Source of the DNA: Anisodus tanguticus
Lineage: Eukaryota > Streptophyta > Magnoliopsida > Solanales > Solanaceae
Direction of reading: 5' to 3'
Assembly (NCBI GenBank): GCA_034509755.1
Contig: CM067543.1
Span: 16,492,954 to 16,556,953, forward strand
Length of the DNA stretch: 64,000 bases
Shown here: piece after piece, positions 48,291 through 59,700 of the stretch
Layout of the letters: the number at the start of each line of letters is the position of its first letter
Numbering within the stretch: position 1 is the first letter of the stretch
The notes under the pieces: generated by a model
Seen by the model: the letters and a program-made list of their open reading frames with translations, nothing else
What the model was told of the DNA's origin: nothing
The model's database searches: none
Position numbers and translations under genes: made by a program

Positions 48291-49155
48291 TGATGATGTT
48301 CGGCCTAAAATGCATATATTTATTCAGTACTTGCCTCACATTTTAGTATTTTTAATTGCCTTTTGAGTATTAATTATAGTGATTTATGCTCACTATTATA
48401 TTTTTACTATGTATGAATAAAGCGGTATAAAGATGAAGATATTTGGAGCAAAATTAAATAAAACGTGGAAAAAAGAGAAACAAAGAGAGGAGACAAGACA
48501 AATACAAGAGGGGAAATAAAAATTGGGGCCATCATTGCTAATGATTGGAGAATGGAGACAAAGAAGAGAGAAAAGAAGTATAAGATTTGAGAATTGAAAA
48601 GAGTACTACCTGGCAGTGGGCATTCAGTGGGTGTCGCGCACACAACGCGAGAAAATCACTGTCTGAAAAATATATGTGCCTTGCGTGCTGCATGTTCAAC
48701 GCGTAGGAAGCGTGAACCTCATAATTTTTTACCGGTCCGAGTTGCATTTGATTTTTAAAAGCCCATGCCTTTAGGTACCCTATAAATACGTCTTTTGCAC
48801 GATTATAACATAATTTGGGGATTACTTCTAATCCTAAGTTCAAAATTTTGGATCTAGAGAGAGCTTGGAGCTGCCGTGGAGGCTAGAGTTACAGGATTTT
48901 ACCTTATCTTCTCTGTAATACTTATTCTTACATTTTTATTCGGATGATTTGTTGTTTTTACTCCATATCTATGTGGAGCTAAACTTTATAGTTCTAGTGT
49001 TTTGAAGCTATCATGAAAGTTGACGTTTGATTGTCGTTTATATCAATTGGTTTTCCATCTTTGAGTTATTTGATGGTGCAATAAAGGTGGAAAACCATCA
49101 AAACTCCAGGGTTTGCACATAAATTTAATTTTTAAAATTGAATGTATTGAGATAT
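48291..49155 (+). repeat. 3' LTR of element E, interrupted
   Basis: TGATGATGTTCGGCC starts the LTR, with the same TGATGATG beginning as LTR A. A TATA box (TATAAATACG) is at 48781. The LTR is cut at 49155 by the copia element; its remainder is not found in the window. Confidence 0.65.
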
Positions 49156-50751
49156 TGTTGAAAGTATATTTATGTCCTAGAGACAATCTATATTAGGAAA
49201 GTATACTTTATACACATTTGTATTATTATTAATGGAGATTAATATTTTGGCATTTGTAATTATTCAATTATTATTTGATTGTTTATAATTATTCATTAAT
49301 GTGCATCCCTTGAGCTTACGTAGTCATTAATAGAGTGAGATATTCATGATAGAGCATAACTCTTAAAATAGCCTCGACTAATGATCATCGAGAATGGGAT
49401 ATCAATTATATGTGATAAGTCGACATGTGGTCTGCATCACATCCTTAGAGGATGTAGTATGTCTCACCTGCTACGAGTAATGGCTACTCGTGATGGACAC
49501 ATGGATACTTTGGAAGTATTGGTATACCCTACTGATATATTATTTGTTATACTTGTCTAAAGTTTGATCAGCGTGTGGGAGATAGAAGTCCTTAGACTTG
49601 AGGTCAATACGAGCCTTGTATACAAAGTAATGTATTTTGATCACGTCCTAAGCTCAAATTCCATATAGGTTAAGATACGACTTGTATTGGGTACATTACG
49701 ATGTGGATTGAAGGTGGTAGTTGAGCCAAGATTAGGATTCATTCCTCGAATGTATATTCGAGAGAGCACTCGGATTCTCAGTGATATTAGGTTAACTAAG
49801 TCGTTGGCCAATACAATAGACATATTTAGAATATGGTCTAGTCGTCAACTAATATAGATGTGATACAATGATTAAGCCATTTGGATAGACACTTGACAAA
49901 TCCTAAGCTTGATCGGGTGTGTCGTGAATGAAAGGATTTTATCTTACCACATAAAGGTTATGTTTACTGGATTCGCATAAACGTACTTCAAATATTGAGT
50001 TCATCTTCCGGCATTGTCTAGGAGTTCCGTGTAGACCTTAATTTGATTAATATCGATATGAGAAGGCATGTAGGGTTACACTATGTCAATTGTCCATTTC
50101 GATCTACGAATGTATTGAGAGAGTAATTAAATGTTCAATTTGGAATCAAGATATTTAAATGAATAATGATTATTTTAATTAAGTCAAAATTAGATTGTGG
50201 ATTTAATTAATAATGCATGAAAAATAAATCGAGATAGTGCACGAGCAGGTCGAGCGCCGCGATGCCCATACCCTAGGGCCGCGGCGCAGTGCAATCGCAT
50301 GTCGAGTGCCGCGATGCCCATACTTTAGGGTCGCGCACCTCTTCCTCAAATTTTAGGTCAGGCCCAAGGTCAAACCCTAATCCGGTTTTGAACTATTTTT
50401 CAACTATAAATAGTGGCATTCATTTCATTATTCAAACACCCAATTTCTGAAAATTATTCTAAGTCTTAGAGACTTAGAATCAAATACTCTCTCGAATCTC
50501 TACCGGATTTCCTATCTTTCCGAAGGAGAAATACATTGAAGCTTAGAGCTTGCAATCGGAAGGGCAATCGCGTGTGCACCTCACAGTTGATAAAGATTTC
50601 TAGATAATTCTAACTTGTAAGTATATGCTTTATGTTACAAGTTTAATTATTGTATAACCTTACCAGAAATGTTGTTGAGGTAAGTAAGAAACAAAACTTT
50701 TAAACTTCCGTTGTGCCTTATTTATGTGCTTTGAAGCAACAAAACCCTACA
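49156..50751 (+). repeat. 5' LTR of copia element F
   Basis: Begins TGTTGAAAGTATATTTATG and ends AAACCCTACA, next to a primer site. A TATA box (TATAAATAG) is at 50405-50413. Upstream of the TATA box lie two GC-rich inverted repeats (50254-50287 and 50306-50338). Only this copy is present. Confidence 0.8.
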
Positions 50752-50753
50752 AT

Positions 50754-50765
50754 TGTATCAGAGCT
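50754..50765 (+). other. primer-binding site of copia element F
   Basis: TTGTATCAGAGC lies 2 bp from the LTR end and differs by one base from TGGTATCAGAGC, the initiator-Met-tRNA site used by most plant copia elements. Confidence 0.85.
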
Positions 50766-52251
50766 CAGACTGGTTCAATGGTTATATAACAATTGAATAG
50801 AAAAATAATATTGGTTAAACATAAAAATTGGATTAAAATGAGGTTTCTTGAAATCCTAAATGTCTTGAACGAATGTTGACCTTTTAATTTCACCCTAAAT
50901 TATCTCCTACGCTAACTCGGAGAAGTCATTCCGCTCTAATCCGAACTAAGCCAAAGTGCGTTGTCCGGCTCATTGCATGGTGCACGACTAAGAACGAGTA
51001 AGAACGAATGATGGTCGATATGGACGTTATTGATAATGGTGGGTGATGATAAAGGACCTGTGATTTGATCCCTAAATTGGATTTAGGGGTCGAACAATTC
51101 TAAGAATCAACACAGAAACGTTTGTCAGGACATGAGCGTCGCGGTCCTATGGTAGGGCGCCGCGGCGCTTGTTAGGGTTTTAAGGTGGCGTCGCGACTCC
51201 ATAGTGGAGCGCCGCGGCACTAATGCTTCGTTTCAAAACATGAACTCAATGGACAATAGGCGCCGCGGCTCCATAGTGGAGCGCCGCGACACTAATGCAA
51301 TTTTTCAGAAATCGAAAGGCTACTGCCTCAGTGGCGCCGCAGCCCTACCTGTCCAGAAACAAAAAAAAATCGAGTTCATAATGTTTAACCCGAGATTATT
51401 ATTATACAATATATTATTTGATAAGTATACTATTTATGTGCTAAATATCAAAATGTTTGTCATTTATGTTACTAGAATAGTGTCCGCTATAACTGTCTGG
51501 GCAGGCGGCGCCTAGTATTTGATTAAACCTTCTTATATCATGCATATTGGGTTGACGGTTCCCAAACTATATGTGTCATTAGTTTTGCATGCTGTTAAGA
51601 TGTCATATTGGATATGGCGTAAAAGAGTTGATCTTGGTTAAAACCCTGAATTAAAATATTCCCCAAAATTTTAATACAAGTCTCATTTAAATGAAAGCGT
51701 CATCCGTTATAATTGATTGTAGTGCAAAATCCTTTTCGGCGAGATGAGTATTTATGCCACAATATTTGCTCTAAGTCTACGAGGACTCAGACTCTTTCAT
51801 AGATGCATGTTAAATGTAGAAGTGGGTGATAAACCTTCATGAGTATTTACACCACAGTGTTTTCTCTATAAGGCAAAACTCACTTAGATACATAATTGCA
51901 GTCACATAACGGGGTTGACTTGCTAGGCTTTCTTGGCGCCAAAGTGTCGGACAAGCCGAGGGACGCAGATTGATTGTTTAGAACATTCGGTCAAACAAGA
52001 GTTACAAATTGTTTGTAATTAGTTTAGAGACCTACCAGGTTGTGCTGTTGAAGTTATCAGCCACAGCAAATGCAGAGATAACATGAACCTGGATCATGGC
52101 CCATTATGACCATATTTGATATGAGTCTATATTCTTCCATGGGGTCGAAGAGTATGTTAAAATAGTGGGAGCTAATTAAACTAAAGGCCATGTTAATTAG
52201 TTAACGAATGTGTTCAATAGAAATTATATTAGAGTTTAATTTCAAGTCTAT
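50766..52251 (+). other. leader of copia element F
   Basis: No gene is seen. The segment 51135-51345 has three or four repeats of GCGCCGCGG words around CTCCATAGTGGAG, standing out in AT-rich surroundings. A purine-rich stretch before the gag start holds TAGTGGGAGC at 52165. Confidence 0.7.
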
Positions 52252-53169
52252 TTGTTTCTTCAGTCGTATAAAATGTCGAATCTATCGCTGAAAATGTTGG
52301 TCGAGACAAACAAGTTGACTGGATCAAATTACCCTGACTGGTTAAAAAATCTACGATTGGTGTTAGGACTAGAAAGAATTGAGTATGTGTTAGACACAGT
52401 ATTCCCCACAGTCCCTGCTAAAAACTCTGATGAGTATGCCCCGTTTGACAAGGTGGCTTATCAGAAACGTTTGAACGATGCTGCCTTGGCAAAATGTATA
52501 ATATTGTCTTCCATGACTATGGAGTTACAGATGCAGCATGAAAACATGGGCCCCAACGAAATGCTAGAACACTTGAAGAGTCTCTATGAAAAACAGTTTC
52601 AAACAATAGAGTATGAACTGTTGAGAGACCCTTTCAAATGTAAGATAAACGAAAGGGGACAAGTGCCAGCGCATGTTCTAAAGAAAGACTACACAGCTCC
52701 AAGAGGAGGCAAAGCACTAGGTGTTTCTACCTCTACTGGACAAGGTATGTTTGTAATTGAAATAAATATTTCTACAAGTAACTCCCACTGCTGGGTATTG
52801 GATACCGCTTGTGGCTCGCACATTTGTAGTAATGTGCAGGGCCTAATTAACAGCAGAAAGGTTGGACCTTGGGAGGTAGACCTGTGCGTTGGAAATGGAG
52901 CACGAGTAAATGCTGAATGTGTGGGAACTTATAGACTAGATTTACCTTCAGGCTTTTGTTTAGAACTAAATAATTATTTTTTTGTTCCCTCACTAACGAG
53001 GAATAACATTTCTATCCCAATGTTAGACATTGAGGGGTTTTCCTCATTCATTGCCAGTGACAGTTATGTACTGTCTTTTAATGGTTTTATTTGTGGAAAT
53101 GCTACGCTTGTGGATGGATTGTATATTTTAAACTGTAGTCGTGAAATTTTCAATGTGCAAAATAAATGA
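52252..53169 (+). pseudogene. copia gag-protease, internally deleted
   Basis: The frame opens with MSNLSLKMLVETNKLTGSNY (Met at 52273 is the more usual start; 52252 adds seven residues). Gag helices follow (YPDWLKNLRLVLGL, LSSMTMELQMQHEN, EHLKSLYEKQF). At about residue 150, after VPAHVLK, the text jumps to TAPRGGKALGVSTSTGQG. The rest of gag, including the CCHC zinc knuckle, has been deleted without loss of frame. Protease follows: HCWVLDTACGSHICS, where the active site reads D-T-A instead of D-T-G, then VGNGARV and NNYFFVPSLTRN. The TGA at 53167 ends the frame. The changed active site and missing knuckle mean no function. Confidence 0.88.
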
Positions 53170-54142
53170 GCTAAGATAAGTAATCCAAGAAACTCTACCT
53201 ATATATGGCATTGCAAACTTGGTCATATCAACGAATCAAGGATAGCAAAATTGAGGAAGTTAGACTACCTCGAACCATTTGACTTGGAGTCTTATGGTAA
53301 CTGCGAATCTTGATTGAGAGGAAAGATGACCAACAAAACACTTTTTGGGAAAGGGGTACGAGCCAAAGAGGTACTTGAGTTGGTCCATACTAATGTATGT
53401 GGGCCATTTTCAACTCAAGCTAAGGGAGGCTTCCCTTACTTCATCACTTTTACAGACGATTTCACAAGGTTTGGGCATGTATATCTTATGAAACATCACA
53501 AGGTTTGGGCATGTATATCTTATGAAACATAAGTCCGAAGCCTTTGAGAAATTCAAGGAGTACAAGTCGGAAGTAGAGAAGCAACTTGAAACAAGTATCA
53601 AGACGCTTCCATCAGATCGAGGAGGTGAATACTTAAGTAAAGAATTTCTGAATTATTTGAAATTTCATGGAGTCCAATCACAATGGATACCTCCTAGAAC
53701 GCCACAGATGAATAGTGTTGCTGAAAGGACAAATCGAACCCTATCAGATATGGTTATATCCATGATGAGTTTCTATGCTCTACCAATATACCTTTGGGGC
53801 TATGCATTGCAAAGCTCAATTTATATTCAGAATAGGGTTCCTTCAAAGTCAGTAGATAAAACTCCATATGAGATATGGAACGGTAAGAAGTCAGCACTTA
53901 AACATATGCGACCCTGGGGGTGCCCTGCATATGTAAAGAAAATGCTTACTGACAAGTTGGAATCTAAAACTGAGAAATATTATTTTGTAGGGTATCCAAA
54001 GGAAACTAAGGGATACTACTTCTATCTTCCTAGAGAACATAAGGTCATTGTTTCCAGGAACGCAACTTTCCTTGAAGAAGAATATGTCTACAAGGAACAT
54101 AGATGCACAGACATAGAACTTGAAGAAATTCAAGAACCATAA
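53170..54142 (+). pseudogene. copia integrase
   Basis: After the stop, IWHCKLGHINESRIAKL gives the HH half of the zinc domain. The CC half is broken, because the second Cys codon is TGA in ESxLRGKM. The core has HTNVCGPFS (normally HTDVCGP, so the first catalytic Asp is Asn), LPSDRGGEYLS (second Asp kept) and VAERTNRT (catalytic Glu kept). Later come KTPYEIWNGKK, WGCPAYV and YFVGYPKETKGYYFY, the copia C-terminal motif. A 34-bp tandem duplication at 53463-53530 shifts the frame between the first and second core motifs. Confidence 0.92.
53463..53530 (+). repeat. 34-bp perfect tandem duplication in integrase
   Basis: The unit beginning CACAAGGTTTGGGCATGTAT is present twice without a mismatch (53463-53496, 53497-53530). 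Because 34 is not a multiple of three it shifts the frame and ends the upstream frame at a TAA. The lack of mismatches means it is recent relative to the decay of the element. Confidence 0.97.
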
Positions 54143-54291
54143 GATAACACAGAAAATGAACCATTGTCAAATGACCTAAACAAGGATTCAGTGGGAGTAT
54201 CTGGTGAAGATTGGGTACTTAGAGTACGCCCTTCAGTCAGTGGGAGTGTTGTGAGAGATAGTGCAGAAATGCAAGAATCTCATACACAACC

Positions 54292-55275
54292 TTGGAAGAT
54301 GATACAATAGTTGTACATCATCACATTCAGGAAATACATGAAAATGACATTTCTGAAAGCTCTCAAGGTGATGGATTTTCCAACCCACAAAGATATTCTC
54401 ACAATCAGAATGCAATAAACACTGAAACGCAGAATATTCAACTCTGTAGGATCACTAGGACTCATCGTCCGCCTAAAAGACTTAGTCTCTTTGTTGAAAC
54501 ACACAATGAGATAGATACTCCTGATGATGATGAACCTACAACCTACAGCGAAGCTATGTTAGACATTGATTCGCAGAGTTGGCAAGAAGCCATGAAATCT
54601 GAGATGGACTCGATGTACATAAATCAAGTTTGGAACTTGGTTTATTTGCCAATTGGGGTTAGACCCATAGCATGCAAATGGGTCTTCAAGAAGATGATTG
54701 ATGCATATGGCAAGGTACAGATTTATAAAGCAAGACTGGTGGCTAAATGTTATAATAAACGGCCTGGGGTCGATTATGATGAAACCTTTTCACCTGTTAC
54801 TAAGATTAAGTCCATTCGGATTTTGCTTGCAATAGCTGCATATTAGGACTATGACATTTGGCAGATGGACGTCAAAACTGTTTTCCTCACTGATAATCTA
54901 GTTGAGGAGGTGTATATGAAACAACCTGAGGGTTTTTCACTTGAGTCCAAACCAAATGCTATATGCAAGCTACAAAAGTCCAATTATGGGCTTAAGCAAG
55001 CTTCAAGGAGTTTGAATATTTGCTTTGACAAAGCAGTCAAATCGTTTGACTTTGTTAGAAGCAAAGAAGATCCCTGCGTTTATAGTAAGTGTAAGGAAGG
55101 GAGTATTGCCTTCATTGTTAGATATGTAGATGACATATTAATAATTGGAGATAATAATACTCGCATGCAATCAATCAAGGAATGTTTATCCAGCACCTTC
55201 ATGATGAAGTACTTGGGTGAAGCCTGCTACATTCTTGGAATTAGGATCTACAGAGATAGACCTAATAGACTGTAA
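54292..55275 (+). pseudogene. copia reverse transcriptase
   Basis: Two stretches separated by a stop at 54844-54846 carry W-Q-E-A-M-K-S-E-M, NQVWNLVYLP, ACKWVFKKM, ARLVAKCYNKRPGVDYDETF, then WQMDVKTVFL (normally DVKTAFL), VYMKQPEGF, KSNYGLKQASR and the catalytic FIVRYVDDILIIG, followed by YLGEACYILGI. The YVDD box is intact. The frame stops at 55275. The region 54143-54291 between integrase and RT is a decayed linker with a TAG. Confidence 0.92.
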
Positions 55276-56016
55276 GGGCTGTCAGAGTCCACATACATAG
55301 ACAAAGTGCTAAGACGATTCTCTATGGAAAACTCCAAAAAGGGAAATCTTCCTATGGGTCAAGGGATCAAGTTATCAAAGAAGGATAGTCCTTCTACTAT
55401 TGCAGAACTTGAACGCATGAAAAGAATCCCATATGCTTCAGCTATATGATCTATCATGTATGACATGACCTGTACGAGGCCAAATGTGTCCCATGCACTT
55501 AGTATGGCTTGCAAATTCTAGCAGAATCTTGGGGAAGAACACTGAAAAGTAGTCAAGAGTATTCTTAAGTATCTTAGATGAACTAAAGAATATTTCTTAG
55601 TTTATGGTGGACAAGAGAAGCTGGTATGTACTGGGTACACTGATGCTAGCTTCCAGACAGATCTTGATGACTTCAAATTTTAGTCTGGATATGCCTTCAT
55701 TTTCAATGGCAGAATAGTGAGTTGGAAAAGTTCCAAGCAAGCTACAACTGCTGATTCGACAACAGAAGCTGAGTACATTACTGGATCGGAAGCTGGGAAG
55801 GAAGTTGTCGCGATATCTGAGTTCCTGAAGGAACTAGGGTTGTTCCAAGTGCCATTTGTCCAATAACGGTTTATTGTGACAATACTGGTGCGATTGCGCA
55901 AGCTAAGGAACCAAGATCAACCAACAGAAACAAGCATGTACCAAAGTACCACATAATCAGGGAGATGGTGGAGACTGAAGAGATTAGATTAGACTATGTT
56001 CCCACAGATGATAATC
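55276..56016 (+). pseudogene. copia RNase H, 3'-truncated
   Basis: Continuing the same protein: TYIDKVLRRFSMENSKKGNL, MKRIPYASA, TRPNVSHALS, then RNase H with GYTDASFQTD (catalytic Asp), SGYAFIFNGRIVSWKSSKQA and STTEAEYI (catalytic Glu). A one-base slip at about 55864 moves the end into another frame (VYCDNTGAIAQA, HIIREMVE, LDYVPTDDNL). Several TAG/TGA stops occur. After DDNL the copia sequence is lost. Confidence 0.9.
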
Positions 56017-56098
56017 TATTGCTTCGGGGTTATTGAGTTTATCTGCAGATACAGAAAAAGTCCATTCTAATAGACTAATTTTTAATAGCACACAATCC

Positions 56099-56128
56099 CC
56101 TCCCCCCCCCCCCCTCCCCTTTTTTTTT
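56099..56128. repeat. C-rich then T-rich homopolymer tract
   Basis: A run of C broken by single T residues passes into a run of T. It is the junction zone between the copia remnant and the AXR1-like region; nothing else is recognised in 56017-56240. Confidence 0.9.
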
Positions 56129-56243
56129 GTGTTTTCACATAGAACTCTAGATTCACACAATTGGGAGAATATATTCATTCTATAGGCAAAGTGAAATGTC
56201 CCAAATTATTTTTAAAATGGGAATCAAAAAAAGAAAAGTGTTA

Positions 56244-56435
56244 TGCAGCTTCAAAGAAATTTCAGAGATTCTAATTTAGAAGAAATATAATCGTACTCTA
56301 TAAATTTTTCAAACTGCGAGGCCTGGTTATGGGCTTAATTTGATGCAGCTTCCAAGAGATTTGGGAGATTTTATAGTAGAGAATATTTAATTTTATCTTC
56401 TACTATGAAATTTTTGAAATCTCTTGGAAACTACG
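56244..56435. repeat. two adjacent imperfect hairpins of one family
   Basis: 56344-56435 has arms GCAGCTTCCAAGAGATTT and AAATCTCTTGGAAACTACG around an AT-rich loop. 56244-56318 has arms GCAGCTTCAAAGAAATTT and AAATTTTTCAAACTGCG. The two hairpins resemble each other, which suggests a small inverted-repeat element, possibly a MITE or a duplicated one. It lies downstream of the last AXR1-like exon seen. Confidence 0.7.
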
Positions 56436-56701
56436 TAAGGTGGCCCCATGACATCAGGTTGAGGGCTGCCTAAAACATTATTCAGCTATGGATGTTAGTA
56501 GATGGACTGAAGAGAATTTTTGTTATTAATGCAGGTGCAATGTCAGTGAATAGAAACCACTGTCCACTAAAAACAGGGTTTGAATCATCAAGACTCCAAC
56601 CCAAAGACTCGACAGACTATAAGAAGTCACCAACAATAACATTAGACGAAATGGAAAAACATTATGAGTTTCTATTTTATCACATTCACAAAAGCACTCA
56701 C

Positions 56702-56786
56702 CAATCCCTCGTGGAGAAAAGACCTTGTATGAAGCTTCTTTATAGTTTTCTTCATCCATTGTGATCATCTTGGACTTAATTAAATC
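56702..56786 (-). CDS. AXR1-like exon 3 of the 3 visible
   Basis: The acceptor is TGCCTTAG before GATTTAATT; the donor is GGATTG followed by GTGAGT. It encodes DLIKSKMITMDEENYKEAS and YKVFSPRGI plus one base. The next AXR1 exon, expected within a typical distance, is not seen in 56017-56690. Confidence 0.83.
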
Positions 56787-59700
56787 CTAAGGCATTCAAG
56801 AAATTGACCAAATCACATTAGATGGACCAAAACAGAACACTTAAGGATGAAATTTTAGAATCATCTAAAAATATATTTACGAACCTTGAATCGCCTTTTC
56901 TCTTCCCTGGTCGAAGGAAGATTTCCACCATGACTATGTGCCCATTCCTCTGCTATCTTAACAAGGATAATAATATATGGCGTGTGTTTATGTACAACAG
57001 CATCAGTTGTGTTCAAAGCAATTGTTTCTGTGAACCTGTAAGGGAAATGTATGAAATCAGCCCCTTCCTTTCTTTATCCTTTGCCTTCTTTTGATGGGGG
57101 GGGGGGGGGGGGAAATTTTATACCGGGAATAACTATACAGGTATTACTAATACGGTAATACCTGAATAAACATCCAAAAAGACAAAGTACCCTCGTCACC
57201 ATTTCAGAAGCTCAAGAACGAAGACGAAAGTTACAAATCACCGGTTGACCTCCATTCAATACTCTTCTAATTATTGAAGATAACAATCAACAAGATTATC
57301 TTCTTCACCATTTATCCTTCTACAGATTTAAACTTTTATCTTAACACTACCTTTTCCATTCATTCTTGTTTACCCTCTAAATGCTTTCTTAACCATGTCC
57401 CTGGCATCCGTTTAATCAAATTGATTTTTGATATGCGGAGAAGATAAAGGAAATTCTTGCAAAAGTCATAATTGAGTTGATTACAATACTAAAACTCCAA
57501 AAACAACATTTTTTTGTTTGTTTTGTGTGTGAGAGAGTTTTTTGGGTATGGGTAGAATACCTTTCGGCGTGACATGGGGATTGGAGAGGCCAAATTGTAA
57601 AAGGGTTAGTGGAACGGAGATGGAGGAAGCTTCGAGAAAGTTTGCACAGAGTTTGAAGAGGTTTTGGAGTTTTTTCTAATAAAGGGAGAAGCCGGTGGCT
57701 TTGAGTAGGGGTGAGCACGGATATAGGTACCCAAATATCCGATCGGAATCGACACTAACGATTAGGTTTCCGGATAGATATATTATAATAACGGGTAGGG
57801 TCCGGGTAGTAAAATTAGGAACCGATCAATGTCGGGTCCGGTTCCAATTCCGGCAAATAGAGACAGGGTACCCGGACCCGGAACCGATATCCGGAACCTA
57901 TAAAATATTAAATATTTTTACTTTTTTGAGAAACATTTGGACCACTTTTAACTTTCTCCAAAATTGTTTGTTGCACGCACATTGCATTGATTTTCCCCAC
58001 CCCAAGACGCAAATATTTCAGCCTTTTCACCCCTTTATTCTAGAATGATCTTTGTGTCCTAAGAGAAAACACCCAAAACTCTCTCAATAACAATAGCGTT
58101 TTAGCTACACCACCGAGCTTCATCGTCGTCGTTGTTGAAGCTTTCTCTCATGTACTTTCATCGTTGTCGTCGTTGAAGCTTCACCTTTGCCTCTTTCTCT
58201 CCCTTGGTTGTGTTCACGTCGTTCCTAAAATGCATATGGGTTCATATCTAACTCTTCAATTTCTTTTTAATATCGTATGCTTCTGTTCTATTTCAGGCGA
58301 TACTCATCTTCAATTTGTATTACTTTTTGATTTGAAATGTAAATCTATTTTTAAAATTTATGTATATTTTTGTAGCTGTGAAGATGAAATTTAGGGATTT
58401 ACTAGTATAATAAAGTTTTTCTTTTGTATCGAAGAGCTTATGAACACGAAAATAAGTTTAATTAAGATATTTTCAAATTTATTTTAAAATCAACACGTTC
58501 AATTAATTGAGTGTCAAATTTGGCATGCAATTTTAGGTTTTGGTTACAGAATTAGCTTTTCTACAATGAATAAGTTTTCTAAAACTTCTTATAAGGGTAC
58601 TAAAAACTCCGATTGCAGACTAAAAAACTATTTGATGAAATTATTTTAGAACTCTTTTTGATTCTCATAGGCTAAAAAATTGTTGCTTAATCTGTGTTTT
58701 TTATTTACAGGGTACCCGGGAACTTACCCGGACCCTGCGGGTCCGGATAGGTTCCGGGTAATGATTGCTACGGATAGGTTCCGGGTAGTAAATTTAGGAA
58801 TCGATCTTTTACCGAGTAGGGTCCGAGTAGTTAAAAAATGTTAAGGTACCCGGACCCGCTCACCCCTAGCTTTGAGAATGGTTATAACTGGAAACAATTT
58901 TTATCCATGTTAAAAACCAAACACTTATTTCAGAATTCAGATTATACAGTGCATAGCTCATTTTTAATACAATAAACCAAGCATTCATCCAAAAATGCAT
59001 ATACACCAATTAATACGATGATTATTAGTTTTGGTATTACAATTCAATATCATACCTAGTGTAATCCCACAAGTGGGATATGGGAAATGTAGGATGTACG
59101 CAGACCCCTGCCTTTGTGGACAGAGAGGTTGTTTCTGAGAAAAAAGAAAAAAAGAAGAGAAAAGAAAATGAAAGGAACAGAAAGTAATTCGAAGCGGATA
59201 CAAAAAGTATAGTAGCAAAGTAGCAATATACAATGCAAATGTTCAGCAGATGGTAATGCACTTCGAGGAGTAAGAAACTATGCAATTACTAAATAATATT
59301 GCTAATAACAAGAGGCAAACAAATGCATCAACAAATGGTAATACACATCGAAGAATAAAGAGTTCGCGATAACTGAATACTACTACTAAAAGGAAAAGAG
59401 GAGTGGAGGAGGCTACCTCCCCCCCCTAAACACATACACAATGCGACAACACTCACTACCTACTAGCATTCTACCCTAATCCTCGACCTTCCTATCTATG
59501 GTCATGTCCTCACTCAGCTAAAGTTGTGTTATGTCGTGTCTAATCACCTCCCCCGATTCTTCTTCGATCTACCTCTACCTCTCTCCTAACTCCTGCTACC
59601 GCTAACCTCTCGCACTTCCTTACTGGCACATCCTCAGATCATAAAGGAAGCCTCTTTTATGATCTGACACAAATACGCTGATATCATCGGCAACTTGGAA

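Larger units (their letters stand above)
49156..56016 (+). mobile_element. Ty1/copia element F, 3'-truncated
   Basis: Parts appear in normal copia order on the plus strand: LTR, Met-type primer site, leader, gag, protease, integrase, RT, RNase H. Integrase before RT proves the copia type. There are at least eight stops, several frameshifts, one internal deletion and one 34-bp duplication, so it is dead. Sequence similarity ends in the last conserved stretch after RNase H (VPTDDNL), and no 3' LTR follows. Confidence 0.92.

Noticed and set aside
57416..57718. 100-codon minus-strand frame with Ser/Arg-rich, presequence-like content
   Set aside because: Its first codons lie in the end of the hAT transposon, the rest is intron of the AXR1-like gene, and no known protein is recognised.
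59030..59285. Phe/Ser-rich minus-strand frames resembling membrane protein
   Set aside because: They come from a T-rich stretch in the LINE 3' end and appear in three overlapping frames.
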